Source of the DNA: Lacihabitans sp. CS3-21
Lineage (GTDB): Bacteria > Bacteroidota > Bacteroidia > Cytophagales > Spirosomataceae
Assembly: GCF_024343675.1 (NCBI RefSeq)
Contig: NZ_RJUD01000002.1
Location: 1 to 64,000 of the forward strand
Direction: 5' to 3'
DNA: 64,000 bases
The position numbers and the translations under genes were made by a program. The notes under the pieces are model-generated. The model was not told where the DNA came from and searched no databases. It was given only the letters and a program-made list of their open reading frames with translations. Within the stretch, counting starts at the first letter, position 1; each line of letters starts with the position of its first letter. Below, one piece after another: positions 55,680-63,939 of this stretch.

Positions 55680-56447
55680 GTGGGTGAGGGCATTTTTTTG
55701 TATTTGTTTTTTGTGTTTTTTGAGCCTTTTGATATTTCGAAATGGGCAGATCCCAATAAGTATATAAAGTTAGTTGGTTTTGCTTTAGTAACTACCATTT
55801 CTACTTTTTTGCATCGACAGGTTATTCCTAAGTTTTTTCCCAAATTTCATGCTGAAAAAAACTGGGTAATTTGGAAAGAAATACTAAGTGTTTTGATATT
55901 ACTTCTGTTAATTACCACTGGAAATGTGTTGTATGGTTCTATGATTTTTAAGTGGAAATTGACTTTACTGACTTGGGTTAACTTTTTTCTTTGGGTGCTA
56001 GGCATAGCGGTATTTCCTACAATTTTTTGGGTTCTTTCAGATTATATTTATCAATTGAAAAAATATTCAAAAACCGTTGAAATACATTCAATAAATGATG
56101 AATCTGGAGACGAGAAACTAAAACTTATTGCGGAAAACGAAAAGGACTTAATTGAGATAAAAAACATAGACTTGCTCTACATAGAGTCATCAGACAATTA
56201 TTGTACGATTGTTTATTTGAAAGAGGAGAAGGAACAGAAAACTTTACTAAGGAGTAGTTTGAGCAGGTTAGAAACTCAGATAGTAGATAAAAATATTGTC
56301 AGAACGCATCGTTCATTTATAGCCAACCTAGACCATGTAGTAAAAGTTACGGGAAATGCTCAGGGTTACAAACTCCACCTGAAATTTACAGACTATTTAG
56401 TGCCAGTAGCACGTAAGTTTTCTTTTTTGATAGAAAGATTGAAATAG
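55680..56447 (+). CDS. membrane-anchored LytTR-type transcriptional regulator
   Basis: A protein of at least 255 residues: four transmembrane helices (about 5-130) and then a LytTR DNA-binding domain (about 155-255) with DLLYIESSDNYCTIVYL, RSSLSRLE and VRTHRSFIANLDHV. The coordinates use GTG at 55680, the first conventional start. The frame is open further upstream, and the extra residues (CQPYPQRE, NKQALIHSVG) look like the usual N-terminus of this family. So the gene may really start with CTG at 55602, overlapping the rhomboid stop. LytTR proteins without receiver domains sense signals at the membrane. It is behind the rhomboid gene. Confidence 0.85.
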   Translation: MGEGIFLYLFFVFFEPFDISKWADPNKYIKLVGFALVTTISTFLHRQVIPKFFPKFHAEKNWVIWKEILSVLILLLLITTGNVLYGSMIFKWKLTLLTWVNFFLWVLGIAVFPTIFWVLSDYIYQLKKYSKTVEIHSINDESGDEKLKLIAENEKDLIEIKNIDLLYIESSDNYCTIVYLKEEKEQKTLLRSSLSRLETQIVDKNIVRTHRSFIANLDHVVKVTGNAQGYKLHLKFTDYLVPVARKFSFLIERLK

Positions 56448-56451
56448 TATT

Positions 56452-57111
56452 TTATTCTATAACCAACATTACAATACTTTCTGGACTTAAAGATTCAAAA
56501 TCAAGACTTTCGACCATCATAAAACTCGCACTATCTCTATTCTGCAAGAGCATGCCATTTAGCTCAAAAGAGCCACTAATTACAAAAAAATATACATTAG
56601 TAATTTCTTCAAAATTGATTAGCAATTCTCTTCTGGCTGTGAATTTACCAAGATATATTTTTGGAGAAAGTAATGTTTCCAATTCAACAAGACCATTGAG
56701 TTTATCCTCTAAATTAAAATTACCAGTTGTAAAGTGCTTTTTAAAAGCACAATCAAAACAGACTTCTAAGAAGTTAATGTGTTCGGTTTCATAAGGATTT
56801 TGAACAAGAAAAGATTGTTTTGCACTTCTACTTTGTAAATAATATTGTCCTGGTTCTATAAAAATCGTTGTTTCGTTTTTTTTAATTTCCAAACCGCCTA
56901 CCAATGGAATTATTACACAACCGACATTAGGAAATTGTTCAATTATAATGCTTTTTGTTGGAGCAATTGTAGTATCTCTAAAAAGTTTAAGTTTATCAAC
57001 TTTATCTATACCCGAATCTGTGGAAGAGATAAAGGTATGTATCCTGTAATCAGTCGTTTGAGTTAGGCTTCTGCTTTCTGCCCAATGAATAGTGTTAGAT
57101 TTAGTTCTCAT
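56452..57111 (-). CDS. bicupin protein, pirin-like
   Basis: A 219-residue protein with two beta-barrel halves: residues about 20-105 (IEQFPNVGCVIIPLVGGLEIKK, FIEPGQYYLQ) and about 145-215 (KIYLGKFTARRELLINF, VYFFVISGSFELNGMLLQ, SASFMMVESLDFE). The first half resembles the pirin N-terminal cupin and the second the quercetinase-like C-terminal cupin. The conserved metal-binding His of active pirins is not apparent. It is the last gene of a unit with the unknown protein and the dioxygenase. It could bind a small molecule or be a regulator. It overlaps the previous gene by 11 bases. Confidence 0.65.
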   Translation of the reverse strand: MRTKSNTIHWAESRSLTQTTDYRIHTFISSTDSGIDKVDKLKLFRDTTIAPTKSIIIEQFPNVGCVIIPLVGGLEIKKNETTIFIEPGQYYLQSRSAKQSFLVQNPYETEHINFLEVCFDCAFKKHFTTGNFNLEDKLNGLVELETLLSPKIYLGKFTARRELLINFEEITNVYFFVISGSFELNGMLLQNRDSASFMMVESLDFESLSPESIVMLVIE

Positions 57112-57601
57112 GTAAAATACTGTTGATCATTAAATTATTTTGCAGTTTTATCATGATAGTTTCCATTTTTTTTTCTGAAATAGAATCTGGTAGACCTAGC
57201 CAAAGCGTATCGGTAATGGATTCAATATAAAGAAGAGCAGTGGATATAAAGTCAAGTTGAATTACAAAATCTTCTTTTTTATTGAAATTAGCACTTAAAA
57301 TTTTAAAGTCATATTGTAAAAATGGAACAGATCTTTTATCCAAAGTATCTACTATATCTGGGAAATAATTATTCAGACTTTGTATGAGTCCCAAACAACC
57401 TAAACTTGTAAGATAGTGTAATTTTTGTGACTCGGAATTCGCCAAAATTAAATCCTTAAATATTGGAAACTGAATGTCGCTGTCATAAAATTGAGCTTTC
57501 ATTCGATATTCAAGAAATGATGCCTCCCAAACCTGTCTTTCCCATTGTTTGGTGCTATTTTTATCTATAGTTTTTTTGTAATGGAGTGTAATTTTTTTCA
57601 T
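57101..57601 (-). CDS. uncharacterised protein in the dioxygenase operon
   Basis: From the ATG at 57601 (MKKITLHYKKTIDKNSTKQWERQVWEASF) the protein has 166 residues. It is soluble, mostly helical and without a signal peptide. I recognise no family. Notable pieces are SLGCLGLIQSLNNYFPDIVDTLDK and ESITDTLWLGLPDSIS. A longer frame to 57640 extends into a hairpin region and lacks support. It lies between the dioxygenase (49 bases away) and the cupin (11-base overlap), so a shared role is likely, but nothing fixes it. Confidence 0.6.
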   Translation of the reverse strand: MKKITLHYKKTIDKNSTKQWERQVWEASFLEYRMKAQFYDSDIQFPIFKDLILANSESQKLHYLTSLGCLGLIQSLNNYFPDIVDTLDKRSVPFLQYDFKILSANFNKKEDFVIQLDFISTALLYIESITDTLWLGLPDSISEKKMETIMIKLQNNLMINSILHEN

Positions 57602-57617
57602 TTTGGGATATTTAAAT

Positions 57618-57642
57618 AAATGGCGAATTTTTGTCGCCATTT
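57618..57642 (-). terminator. hairpin between dioxygenase and unknown gene
   Basis: Stem AAATGGCG / CGCCATTT between two co-directional genes, 9 bases after the dioxygenase stop. The T-run on the minus strand is interrupted (TTTATTTAAAT). It may be a partial terminator or a transcript-stabilising element. Confidence 0.5.
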
Positions 57643-57650
57643 ATAATTGA

Positions 57651-58382
57651 TTAGGCACTGACTACTATATTATGTGTCAAAATATAACCTTCGCTAATAT
57701 TTCCTGATAGTGAGCCTAGTTCGTTGGTAAATCCATCTCCAAAAACATTGTCGCTTGCATTCGTGGTGTCTTGTTTTCCCTTGCTTATGTAGTCTTTTGC
57801 TGTTGTGTAAACAGTATCACAAATTGTCTTATCAAAGGCTATTTGGGTTACCAAAAGTGATTTACCGCTTGCGTTATATATGTGTACATGAATATGCGGA
57901 GCTCTGCCAGAATACCAGCCAGGGAATATAGAGGTAAAAGTTACCAAACCATTTGCGTCTGTAGTTTGTCTACCTCGTAACCAATGCACAGACGTCCAAT
58001 TGGTGGTCTGCATACCTGTTCCACCATACTCTGAGTATTCGCCTTTAGCGTCACAGTGCCAAACATCAACTATGGTGTTCGCCAGTGCAGCACAGCTGTT
58101 GTTTTTGTTTTTAATGTTTATCTTTAATGAAAGTTTTACGCCAGGGCGGTCTCCAGTAATGTCTGTTTTTACAAGAGAAGCTGGGTCTTTTATAGGAAAT
58201 GGGCCAGCTGTTTCACTATTAGTCACTGAGCAATCACTTGCAGTACTTCCATTTGTCGTGCCAGTTGTTGTAGTAGAGTCGTTGGAGGCGACGTCAGATT
58301 TTTCACAAGCCGAAATAATTGGTAAAGCCGTAAATAATCCTAGACTTGTTAATCCTTTTTTGAGAAATTCTTTGCGTTCCAT
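57651..58382 (-). CDS. exported intradiol ring-cleavage dioxygenase (lipoprotein)
   Basis: A 243-residue precursor with a lipoprotein-type signal (GLFTALPIISACEK, Cys26). No twin-arginine motif is seen. A Ser/Thr/Gly-rich linker (residues 33-48) is followed by the protocatechuate/catechol-dioxygenase beta sandwich with the expected iron(III) ligands: Tyr116 (GEYSEYG), Tyr157 (PGWYSGRAP), His163 and His165 (HIHVHIY). The typical reaction is intradiol opening of catechols by O2. An extracytoplasmic lipoprotein position is unusual for a catabolic enzyme and suggests attack on a periplasmic or surface aromatic. It is first in an operon with an unknown protein and a cupin. Confidence 0.88.
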   Translation of the reverse strand: MERKEFLKKGLTSLGLFTALPIISACEKSDVASNDSTTTTGTTNGSTASDCSVTNSETAGPFPIKDPASLVKTDITGDRPGVKLSLKINIKNKNNSCAALANTIVDVWHCDAKGEYSEYGGTGMQTTNWTSVHWLRGRQTTDANGLVTFTSIFPGWYSGRAPHIHVHIYNASGKSLLVTQIAFDKTICDTVYTTAKDYISKGKQDTTNASDNVFGDGFTNELGSLSGNISEGYILTHNIVVSA

Positions 58383-58571
58383 TAAGTTTAATATTATTGT
58401 GAAATTATTTTGTGATAAACAGGTATACGAAAAGTAGGAATGTAATGTTGTCTCTTCAAATTCTAAATGTTAATTATTTACGAAAACTTTAATGTCAAAC
58501 GTCCCAAAAATACCACCAAGACCCCAGAATCTTGATTTTTGTCCCTAAAAATTGACTATAGTCCCTTGATT

Positions 58572-58602
58572 TTTGATAAACTTATTTTGGAATATACTTT
58601 TG
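58572..58602 (+). promoter_or_regulatory. promoter of the DUF2306-like gene
   Basis: TTTG (58572-58575), 19 bases, then TACTTTTG (58595-58602): an exact consensus match, 20 bases before the start codon. It lies in the divergent gap with the dioxygenase operon. Confidence 0.7.
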
Positions 58603-58621
58603 AGCATCAAACAAATACAAG

Positions 58622-59320
58622 ATGACAAAAACTATTTTTCAATCAGCATTATTATTACACGTTATAGCAGGTACTTTGGCATTGGCCTCAGGATTGGTCG
58701 CAATGGCATATGGCAAAAAAGGAGGCAAGGTTCATAATTTCTCGGGTCAGATATTTTACTGGGCAATGTTTTTCGTTTTTATTACCACCATTTTGTTTTT
58801 TGTTTTGTATCCCGAACAATTAAAATATCAGTTTTTTCTGACCATTGGCATTGTCAGTTTTTACCCCAATTGGTCTGGGAAAAGAATGTTAAGTATGAAG
58901 AAAGGCCTAGTACCTATATGGTACGACAAACTCGGTGGTTTTCTCATTGGCCTATCTGGTATTGTGATGATAGCTTACGGAGTTTATGGTTTACTTAACC
59001 CACTCAAATTTGGCGGTTTACAATATTTATTTTTGGTGTTTGGACTGGTTAGCTTGTTGAATTCCTATGGCGATCTAAAATATTACTTAAATTTTCAAAC
59101 TGCTCCAAAAATGCATTGGTTTTTTGCTCACGGAGGCAAAATGATGGGAGCATATTCTGCAGCTATTACAGCGTTTTGTGTAAATATTGTACCACGCTAT
59201 TTGCCTGAAAATTTCCCTTTTTATGGTTATTTAATTACTTGGATTGCCCCAGGGATTGTGATAGCTGTAATTTCCACGAGGATTTTAAAGAGGTATAAAG
59301 TGAAATTTAAGCTTGTTTGA
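58622..59320 (+). CDS. DUF2306-like multi-pass membrane protein
   Basis: A 232-residue membrane protein with about seven transmembrane helices. The N-terminal LLLHVIAGTLALASGLVAM with GKVHNFSGQIFYWAMF matches the DUF2306 pattern (paired His on the first two helices). A later MHWFFAHGGKMMGAYSAAI adds further His residues that could bind metal or haem. Function unknown. It has its own promoter and is divergent to the dioxygenase. Confidence 0.75.
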   Translation: MTKTIFQSALLLHVIAGTLALASGLVAMAYGKKGGKVHNFSGQIFYWAMFFVFITTILFFVLYPEQLKYQFFLTIGIVSFYPNWSGKRMLSMKKGLVPIWYDKLGGFLIGLSGIVMIAYGVYGLLNPLKFGGLQYLFLVFGLVSLLNSYGDLKYYLNFQTAPKMHWFFAHGGKMMGAYSAAITAFCVNIVPRYLPENFPFYGYLITWIAPGIVIAVISTRILKRYKVKFKLV

Positions 59321-59397
59321 AAATAATTGTATTATTTTATAAATAAATATAAATATTGTCAGAAAGTATTTTTACTTTTGTGTGAAAATACACGCTA

Positions 59398-59886
59398 ATG
59401 AAAATAAAAATATTGGTCTTGATTGCAATTTTCTCACAAAGTTGCGTAATAACAGGTCCTTTTGTGGTCAATACTTATACAGACCAAAGCTATACCAACT
59501 TAAGCAATTTTACCTATACTTTGGTGAAAGATGAAAATAGCAATCCAGAAATATGGAGTAATATAGAAAATAGTCTTAACAGAAAGGGGTATTTTCAAGA
59601 TGATAAGAATTTTGATCTGGCGGTTTTTTATAAAGTATATAATGAAAAAACCAAACTTACAGATATAGATTTTGTGAGTAGCGGAAATGTGTTGTCCAAA
59701 AAATACACCTCTGGCAAAAGCCTGATGGTGCAAATTATGGATGCCAAAACCAAGGAGATTTTTTATAGAGCCACTTGCAGTAGATTGCCTAATTCACTTT
59801 CAAAAAATCAGTTAAAGTCTATAGTTGATCAGTCTCTTAGGAATCTTGATGAGGTTTCCAATAGTCAGTTTTCGTTCAGAAGGTAG
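59398..59886 (+). CDS. DUF4136-like lipoprotein
   Basis: A 162-residue precursor with a lipobox (IAIFSQSCVITG, Cys16). The mature part has the DUF4136 layout: a strand region with FTYTLVKDENSNPEIW, IENSLNRKGYFQDDKNFDLAVFYKV, and a final LRNLDEV helix. It is expected on the periplasmic face of a membrane. TACTTTTG at 59373-59380 is a possible -7 element. Its stop abuts that of the convergent DUF1801 gene (1 base apart). Confidence 0.7.
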   Translation: MKIKILVLIAIFSQSCVITGPFVVNTYTDQSYTNLSNFTYTLVKDENSNPEIWSNIENSLNRKGYFQDDKNFDLAVFYKVYNEKTKLTDIDFVSSGNVLSKKYTSGKSLMVQIMDAKTKEIFYRATCSRLPNSLSKNQLKSIVDQSLRNLDEVSNSQFSFRR

Positions 59887-60300
59887 CTATTCTACCATCG
59901 AAATCCATTCCTTAATAATTTGTTGGAAAGCAACTTTCTTTTCTTTAAAATCAGATTGGCTGTAAAACTTGATAAGTTTTCTTCCGTCGGGGTAGTTACC
60001 TTCTAAAATATTATCAATGTTTGTCAATTTTGCTCCAGAAGGTAGTACCACTAAAATGTGGTCTTTCTGTCTGGTGTTAAAAACTAACATATCCCTTTTG
60101 TATTCTTTTGGGTCAAATGGTTTCATTTCGCCTTTATAAAAATAAGCAGGAACATTCCATTTGATAAATTCATCAATCTGCTCATCGGACTCAAGAATAG
60201 CTTCTCTGATCAATTCACATAATGCGGCATCTTCAGGTTTCATTTCTGAAATATATTTGCTTACTGCCTCAGAGTCATTTTTATATATATTTTTGGCCAT
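59887..60300 (-). CDS. DUF1801 (YdhG-like) protein
   Basis: A 137-residue soluble protein with the DUF1801 pattern: LCELIREAILESDEQIDEFIKWNVPAYFYKGE (helices then an IKWNVPAY core), VFNTRQKDHILVVLPSGA and a C-terminal KVAFQQIIKEW helix. These small iron-sulfur-assembly-related or unknown proteins lack known chemistry. It is 20 bases downstream of the DUF1254/1214 gene on the same strand. Confidence 0.85.
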   Translation of the reverse strand: MAKNIYKNDSEAVSKYISEMKPEDAALCELIREAILESDEQIDEFIKWNVPAYFYKGEMKPFDPKEYKRDMLVFNTRQKDHILVVLPSGAKLTNIDNILEGNYPDGRKLIKFYSQSDFKEKKVAFQQIIKEWISMVE

Positions 60301-60320
60301 TTTTATAGGTTTATTTAAGG

Positions 60321-61691
60321 TTATTTTACATTTTCAATAACTGGTGGAGCCCATTCTCCAGAATAAACCATTTCGCCTGGCGAATATACTTTGAATACCA
60401 ATTCAAAATTTTCAGTTGGCAATGGCACCCAATTAGTTTCCAATCCTTTTGGCGGTTCTACTTGTAGGTGAATAGTAAGTGAGCCATCTTTGTTAAATTT
60501 CAGACCTTTACTTTTGCTTCCGATTCCGTATTTTCCTTTGGCGTTTTCATAAATCTGTTTATCCACCTGAAGTACATTTATCGTCCAAAAAGCTTTAGTT
60601 TGTGGCAGTTGAGCCTTTTTCAACGTTAGTTTATATTTTTGAGTCCCAAGCAACTTCTCTTTATTGTTGTCTAGGGTTGTTTTGTATTTCATGATTTCTT
60701 CCGAAGCAGTTTGACTGAAACCATTATAGGCTGAGGCTGCATTTTTTGTGTATTTGTTTCCCCATTTTCCTTCACTCACGTTATAAGACCAGCCGTTTTT
60801 GTTATAATCTTCTTGTCTGGGTGCTTCAGTTTTTAATAATTCTATAGCGTCCGTAAATCCTTGTTTTATGCCTTTTTGTTTTTTGTTGTTCACTTTAGCA
60901 TCTTCAAAATCTTTCCCTGGAAATATTCCCAGATCCTCAAAGTCCATGGCATATTTTTTCTGATAATCAGGCAAAGGATTTTCTTTTAGAATTTGGCTTA
61001 TGTAAGAAAAGTATGATTTCCAGTCCATTATAAGAGCTTGTTCTGTCGGGCTTCCACTAGTCTTGAGTTTGGGAAATGAATGTCTTTCTACCCAAGTTTT
61101 TGCGTTATCTTTTTTGCCAACTTCAGAAATCTTTATGCTTTCCAAAAGTTTCTTTGACTCAGCCATTTCTAGTTTGTCCAATATCGAGACTTTACCTTCG
61201 ACCCAAGCTAGGTTTGTTGGAGATTTAATGACTTTTTTTACCCCTTTCGGGATTTCTCCTTTCCAATCTGGTCCAACTATCAAAATGGTTTTCTCTTTAC
61301 TTATATTTTTTAGAGAACTAAAAACCTCAAAAACGCCACTAAATGCATCTGTAAACGTTAAAGAGTAGTATTTTAGGCTGTTCACCGGAAGGGTGATAAG
61401 CAAAGGTGTATCTTTTAAATCCAAGTAGGCTTTCGAGTAAACGATGTCTTCGTTTGAGGTAGTTTTTTGTTTCGTGCTTGATTGAATTATGGCAAAATTG
61501 TTAAATTTTGCTCTTTCGGGATTTTGCACAAATTCCTCAATTGAAAGACCCATTGTAACCATAGGAAATCCCCACAAATATGCATTGTAAGCAGATTTAT
61601 AGGCTTCAAGTTCGTTTTTGTTTGTGATTTGTGCATATCCATGAGCATAAGTTATGAGTAGGATTAATAGGAATCTTGCCTTATTTAACAT
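60321..61691 (-). CDS. exported DUF1254/DUF1214 protein
   Basis: A 456-residue precursor with a signal peptide (about 1-20, ending GYAQ). Residues about 30-165 form the DUF1254 domain (AYNAYLWGFPMVTMGL, LPVNSLKYYSLTFTDAFSG, TILIVGPDWKG), and the C-terminal 110 form DUF1214 (AFWTINVLQVDKQIYENA, DGSLTIHLQVEPP, NWVPLPTENFELVFKVYSP, GEWAPPVIE). Such two-domain proteins are widespread and uncharacterised. A stretch between the domains (NGFSQTASEEIMKYKTTLDNN) is helical. It is upstream of the DUF1801 gene. Confidence 0.85.
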   Translation of the reverse strand: MLNKARFLLILLITYAHGYAQITNKNELEAYKSAYNAYLWGFPMVTMGLSIEEFVQNPERAKFNNFAIIQSSTKQKTTSNEDIVYSKAYLDLKDTPLLITLPVNSLKYYSLTFTDAFSGVFEVFSSLKNISKEKTILIVGPDWKGEIPKGVKKVIKSPTNLAWVEGKVSILDKLEMAESKKLLESIKISEVGKKDNAKTWVERHSFPKLKTSGSPTEQALIMDWKSYFSYISQILKENPLPDYQKKYAMDFEDLGIFPGKDFEDAKVNNKKQKGIKQGFTDAIELLKTEAPRQEDYNKNGWSYNVSEGKWGNKYTKNAASAYNGFSQTASEEIMKYKTTLDNNKEKLLGTQKYKLTLKKAQLPQTKAFWTINVLQVDKQIYENAKGKYGIGSKSKGLKFNKDGSLTIHLQVEPPKGLETNWVPLPTENFELVFKVYSPGEMVYSGEWAPPVIENVK

Positions 61692-61881
61692 GAGGTATTT
61701 TAAGTTTTTACTACAAATATAAAGAGATCATCAAATATAAAGGTCTTGCACTAACGAAATGCAGATTGGTTTTTAGTATTTCGTCTATATAAAACAGTAT
61801 AGTTTTTATATGTATTAAGAATATTTGGTACTATGGAAAGAAAAAATATGTTATTTTCGCAAATCAACACTATAAACATTT

Positions 61882-62721
61882 ATGGAAACCATTATAGAAT
61901 ATTTTAAAACTATACCTTCTCTACATAGGTCATTATTATTGGTAGGAGGAATAGCCTTTTTTTGGATTTTAGAGTCAGCAGTGCCACTTTTTAATTTCAA
62001 ATACCAAAAAGTCAGACATGCAGGCACCAATATATTTTTCACTGTTACAACTATTTTGGTCAATTTCCCTTTGGCATTTATTTTAGTTAAAAGTTCTGAC
62101 TGGGCCGTAGCAAATGATTTTGGGATAATCAATTGGCTACCAAATATGCCGATAATTTTATATGCTATTTTGGGTCTAATGATTTTAGATTTGATAGGAG
62201 CATATTTTATACATTGGCTTGAACATCAGGTAAAATGGATGTGGATGTTTCATCTGATTCACCACAGTGACTTGCATGTAGATACAACTTCGGCCAATAG
62301 ACATCATCCTGGAGAAAGCGTTTTTAGGTTTATTTTTACAACCATTGCTGTAGTTATAACTGGGGCTCCAATGTGGATGGTTTTTTTGTATCAGTCTCTT
62401 TCGGTGGTTTTGTCACAGTTTAATCATGCCAATATTGCATTGCCTAGGTGGCTTGATAAGGCCATCAGTTATGTCATCGTAAGTCCTGATATGCACCATA
62501 CTCACCACCATTATACCCAACCCTATACAGACAGTAATTATGGAAACATTTTTGCCTTTTGGGACAGGTTGTTCGGAACTTATAATTTTATTGAAAGAAA
62601 AGATATCGTTTATGGCATAGATACCTACATGGATCCCAAAGAGAATGAGCATATTTCTCCTTTATTGAAGATTCCTTTTGAAAGTTATAGACCGCCTGTT
62701 GGTGCAAAGTTTGACCATTAA
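61882..62721 (+). CDS. sterol-desaturase/fatty-acid-hydroxylase family protein
   Basis: A 279-residue membrane protein with four to five transmembrane helices. Histidine clusters typical of the diiron family are present: HWLEH (about 111-115), HLIHHSDLH, RHHPGE and MHHTHHHY. It should hydroxylate or desaturate a lipid using O2. The substrate (sterol-like, carotenoid or fatty acid) is not decided by sequence. Ferredoxin reductases such as that at 10877 could supply electrons, but they are far away. It is monocistronic with a strong terminator. Confidence 0.92.
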   Translation: METIIEYFKTIPSLHRSLLLVGGIAFFWILESAVPLFNFKYQKVRHAGTNIFFTVTTILVNFPLAFILVKSSDWAVANDFGIINWLPNMPIILYAILGLMILDLIGAYFIHWLEHQVKWMWMFHLIHHSDLHVDTTSANRHHPGESVFRFIFTTIAVVITGAPMWMVFLYQSLSVVLSQFNHANIALPRWLDKAISYVIVSPDMHHTHHHYTQPYTDSNYGNIFAFWDRLFGTYNFIERKDIVYGIDTYMDPKENEHISPLLKIPFESYRPPVGAKFDH

Positions 62722-62745
62722 AAGAGGCGAAAGCCTCTTTTTTTT
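62721..62745 (+). terminator. terminator of the desaturase-like gene
   Basis: Stem AAAGAGGC-GAAA-GCCTCTTT with a stable GAAA loop, followed by a run of T. It starts at the stop codon. Confidence 0.9.
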
Positions 62746-62980
62746 GATGAATATTTAAGTCAGATCACACCAAATTCTAGAAATATCAAACTGATTAATT
62801 ATTTATTCCAATAAATATTAACATTTTCCGCCAGCAGCTAAACTTGTTTTTTTGAAAGAGTGAAGACTGAAATCATGCAATAAATCATAATTTTCGAAAA
62901 CAAAGGTCATTCTTTTTTTTTGATGTTTTAGGGACATTTATATCCAAAAGTGGTTCAATAGTATTCTAAATAATAATATC

Positions 62981-63808
62981 ATGAAAAAGATTTTAGTACC
63001 GACCGATTTTAGTGAAATAGCCAATAAAGCATTAGAAGTGGCAGTAGAAATCGCAAAGAAAATAGAGGCAAGAATTGAGTTGTTAAATGTAAAAGTTTAC
63101 CCTACATCCGATGTTGGGGCCTATTATTCTTTGTATGGTGCGTCTGGTGTCTCTATTGACGATGCTTGGGGAGAAATTTTGGTAATAGCCAAACAGGAAA
63201 TGAAAGAATTAATCAGTAAATATCCTGAGGTCAAAATAAAATCATTGATAGAAGAAACCAGTGAGCATTTTGTGGAATCTGTTTTAGACCATAAGGCAGA
63301 TTTGATAGTGATGGGATCAAATGGTGCTGATGGTTTTAAAGAATTTTTTATGGGCTCTAATAGTGAGGAGGTAGTCAGGATGGCAACTTGTCCTGTTTTA
63401 GTTATAAAGGATGCTAAAGACGATTTTAAACCCAAAAAAGTGGTTTTCGCGGTGGATTTAATTCATGAAGAATTTATCAAAAAAGCTATTCTAAATCTTC
63501 CACTTGAAAACGCGGAGTTTCACTTTTTGCATGTAGACGACGGCAATAGGAAAGTGGATTATCTAGAAGCCGAAGCTAAAATGCATAAATTGGCAGAAAA
63601 ATATAGCCTCAAAAACTGTAAGTTTGAAATTTTCAATGCAAACACCATAGAGGATGGGATTCTTGAGTATGCAGATGCAGAACACGCTGATTTAATTGTG
63701 ATGTACACACATGGAAGGACAGGTATAGCCCATTTTTTTAAGGGAAGTATTGCAGAATCGGTAGTTAACCATGCAAAATGTTCTGTATTTACGAATGTAG
63801 AAAATTAA
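62981..63808 (+). CDS. tandem UspA-domain universal stress protein
   Basis: A 275-residue protein of two Usp domains in tandem. The first runs about 1-144 (KKILVPTDFSEIANKALEVAVEIA, VMGSNGADGFKEFFMGSNSEEVVRMATCPVLVIK) and has the ATP-type GxxG-x9-GS motif. The second runs about 150-275 (VVFAVDLIHEEFIKKAI, VMYTHGRTGIAHFFKGSIAESVVNHAKCSVF). The second also has the nucleotide-loop pattern. Such proteins are induced by stress in other bacteria; the target is unknown. It is monocistronic with a terminator. Confidence 0.92.
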   Translation: MKKILVPTDFSEIANKALEVAVEIAKKIEARIELLNVKVYPTSDVGAYYSLYGASGVSIDDAWGEILVIAKQEMKELISKYPEVKIKSLIEETSEHFVESVLDHKADLIVMGSNGADGFKEFFMGSNSEEVVRMATCPVLVIKDAKDDFKPKKVVFAVDLIHEEFIKKAILNLPLENAEFHFLHVDDGNRKVDYLEAEAKMHKLAEKYSLKNCKFEIFNANTIEDGILEYADAEHADLIVMYTHGRTGIAHFFKGSIAESVVNHAKCSVFTNVEN

Positions 63809-63832
63809 TAATTTAAATTGAGTGTTTGTTCA

Positions 63833-63867
63833 GATGTGGGTCTTTAGTCAAGGCTCACATTTTTTAT
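63833..63867 (+). terminator. terminator of the UspA gene
   Basis: Hairpin with arms GATGTGGG and CTCACATT (one G-T pair), followed by TTTTTATTT. It is 25 bases beyond the stop. Confidence 0.7.
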
Positions 63868-63931
63868 TTGATTTTCTTAGGTAAATTTTCTCAAATAAAA
63901 CAGAATTATCTAATTGTATGATGGAATAATG

Positions 63932-63939
63932 TAATTTTG
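63932..63939 (+). promoter_or_regulatory. possible -7 element near the right edge
   Basis: TAATTTTG matches TAnnTTTG. The nearest TTG upstream is only 15 bases away, short for this promoter type. It may belong to a gene starting beyond the window. Confidence 0.3.
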
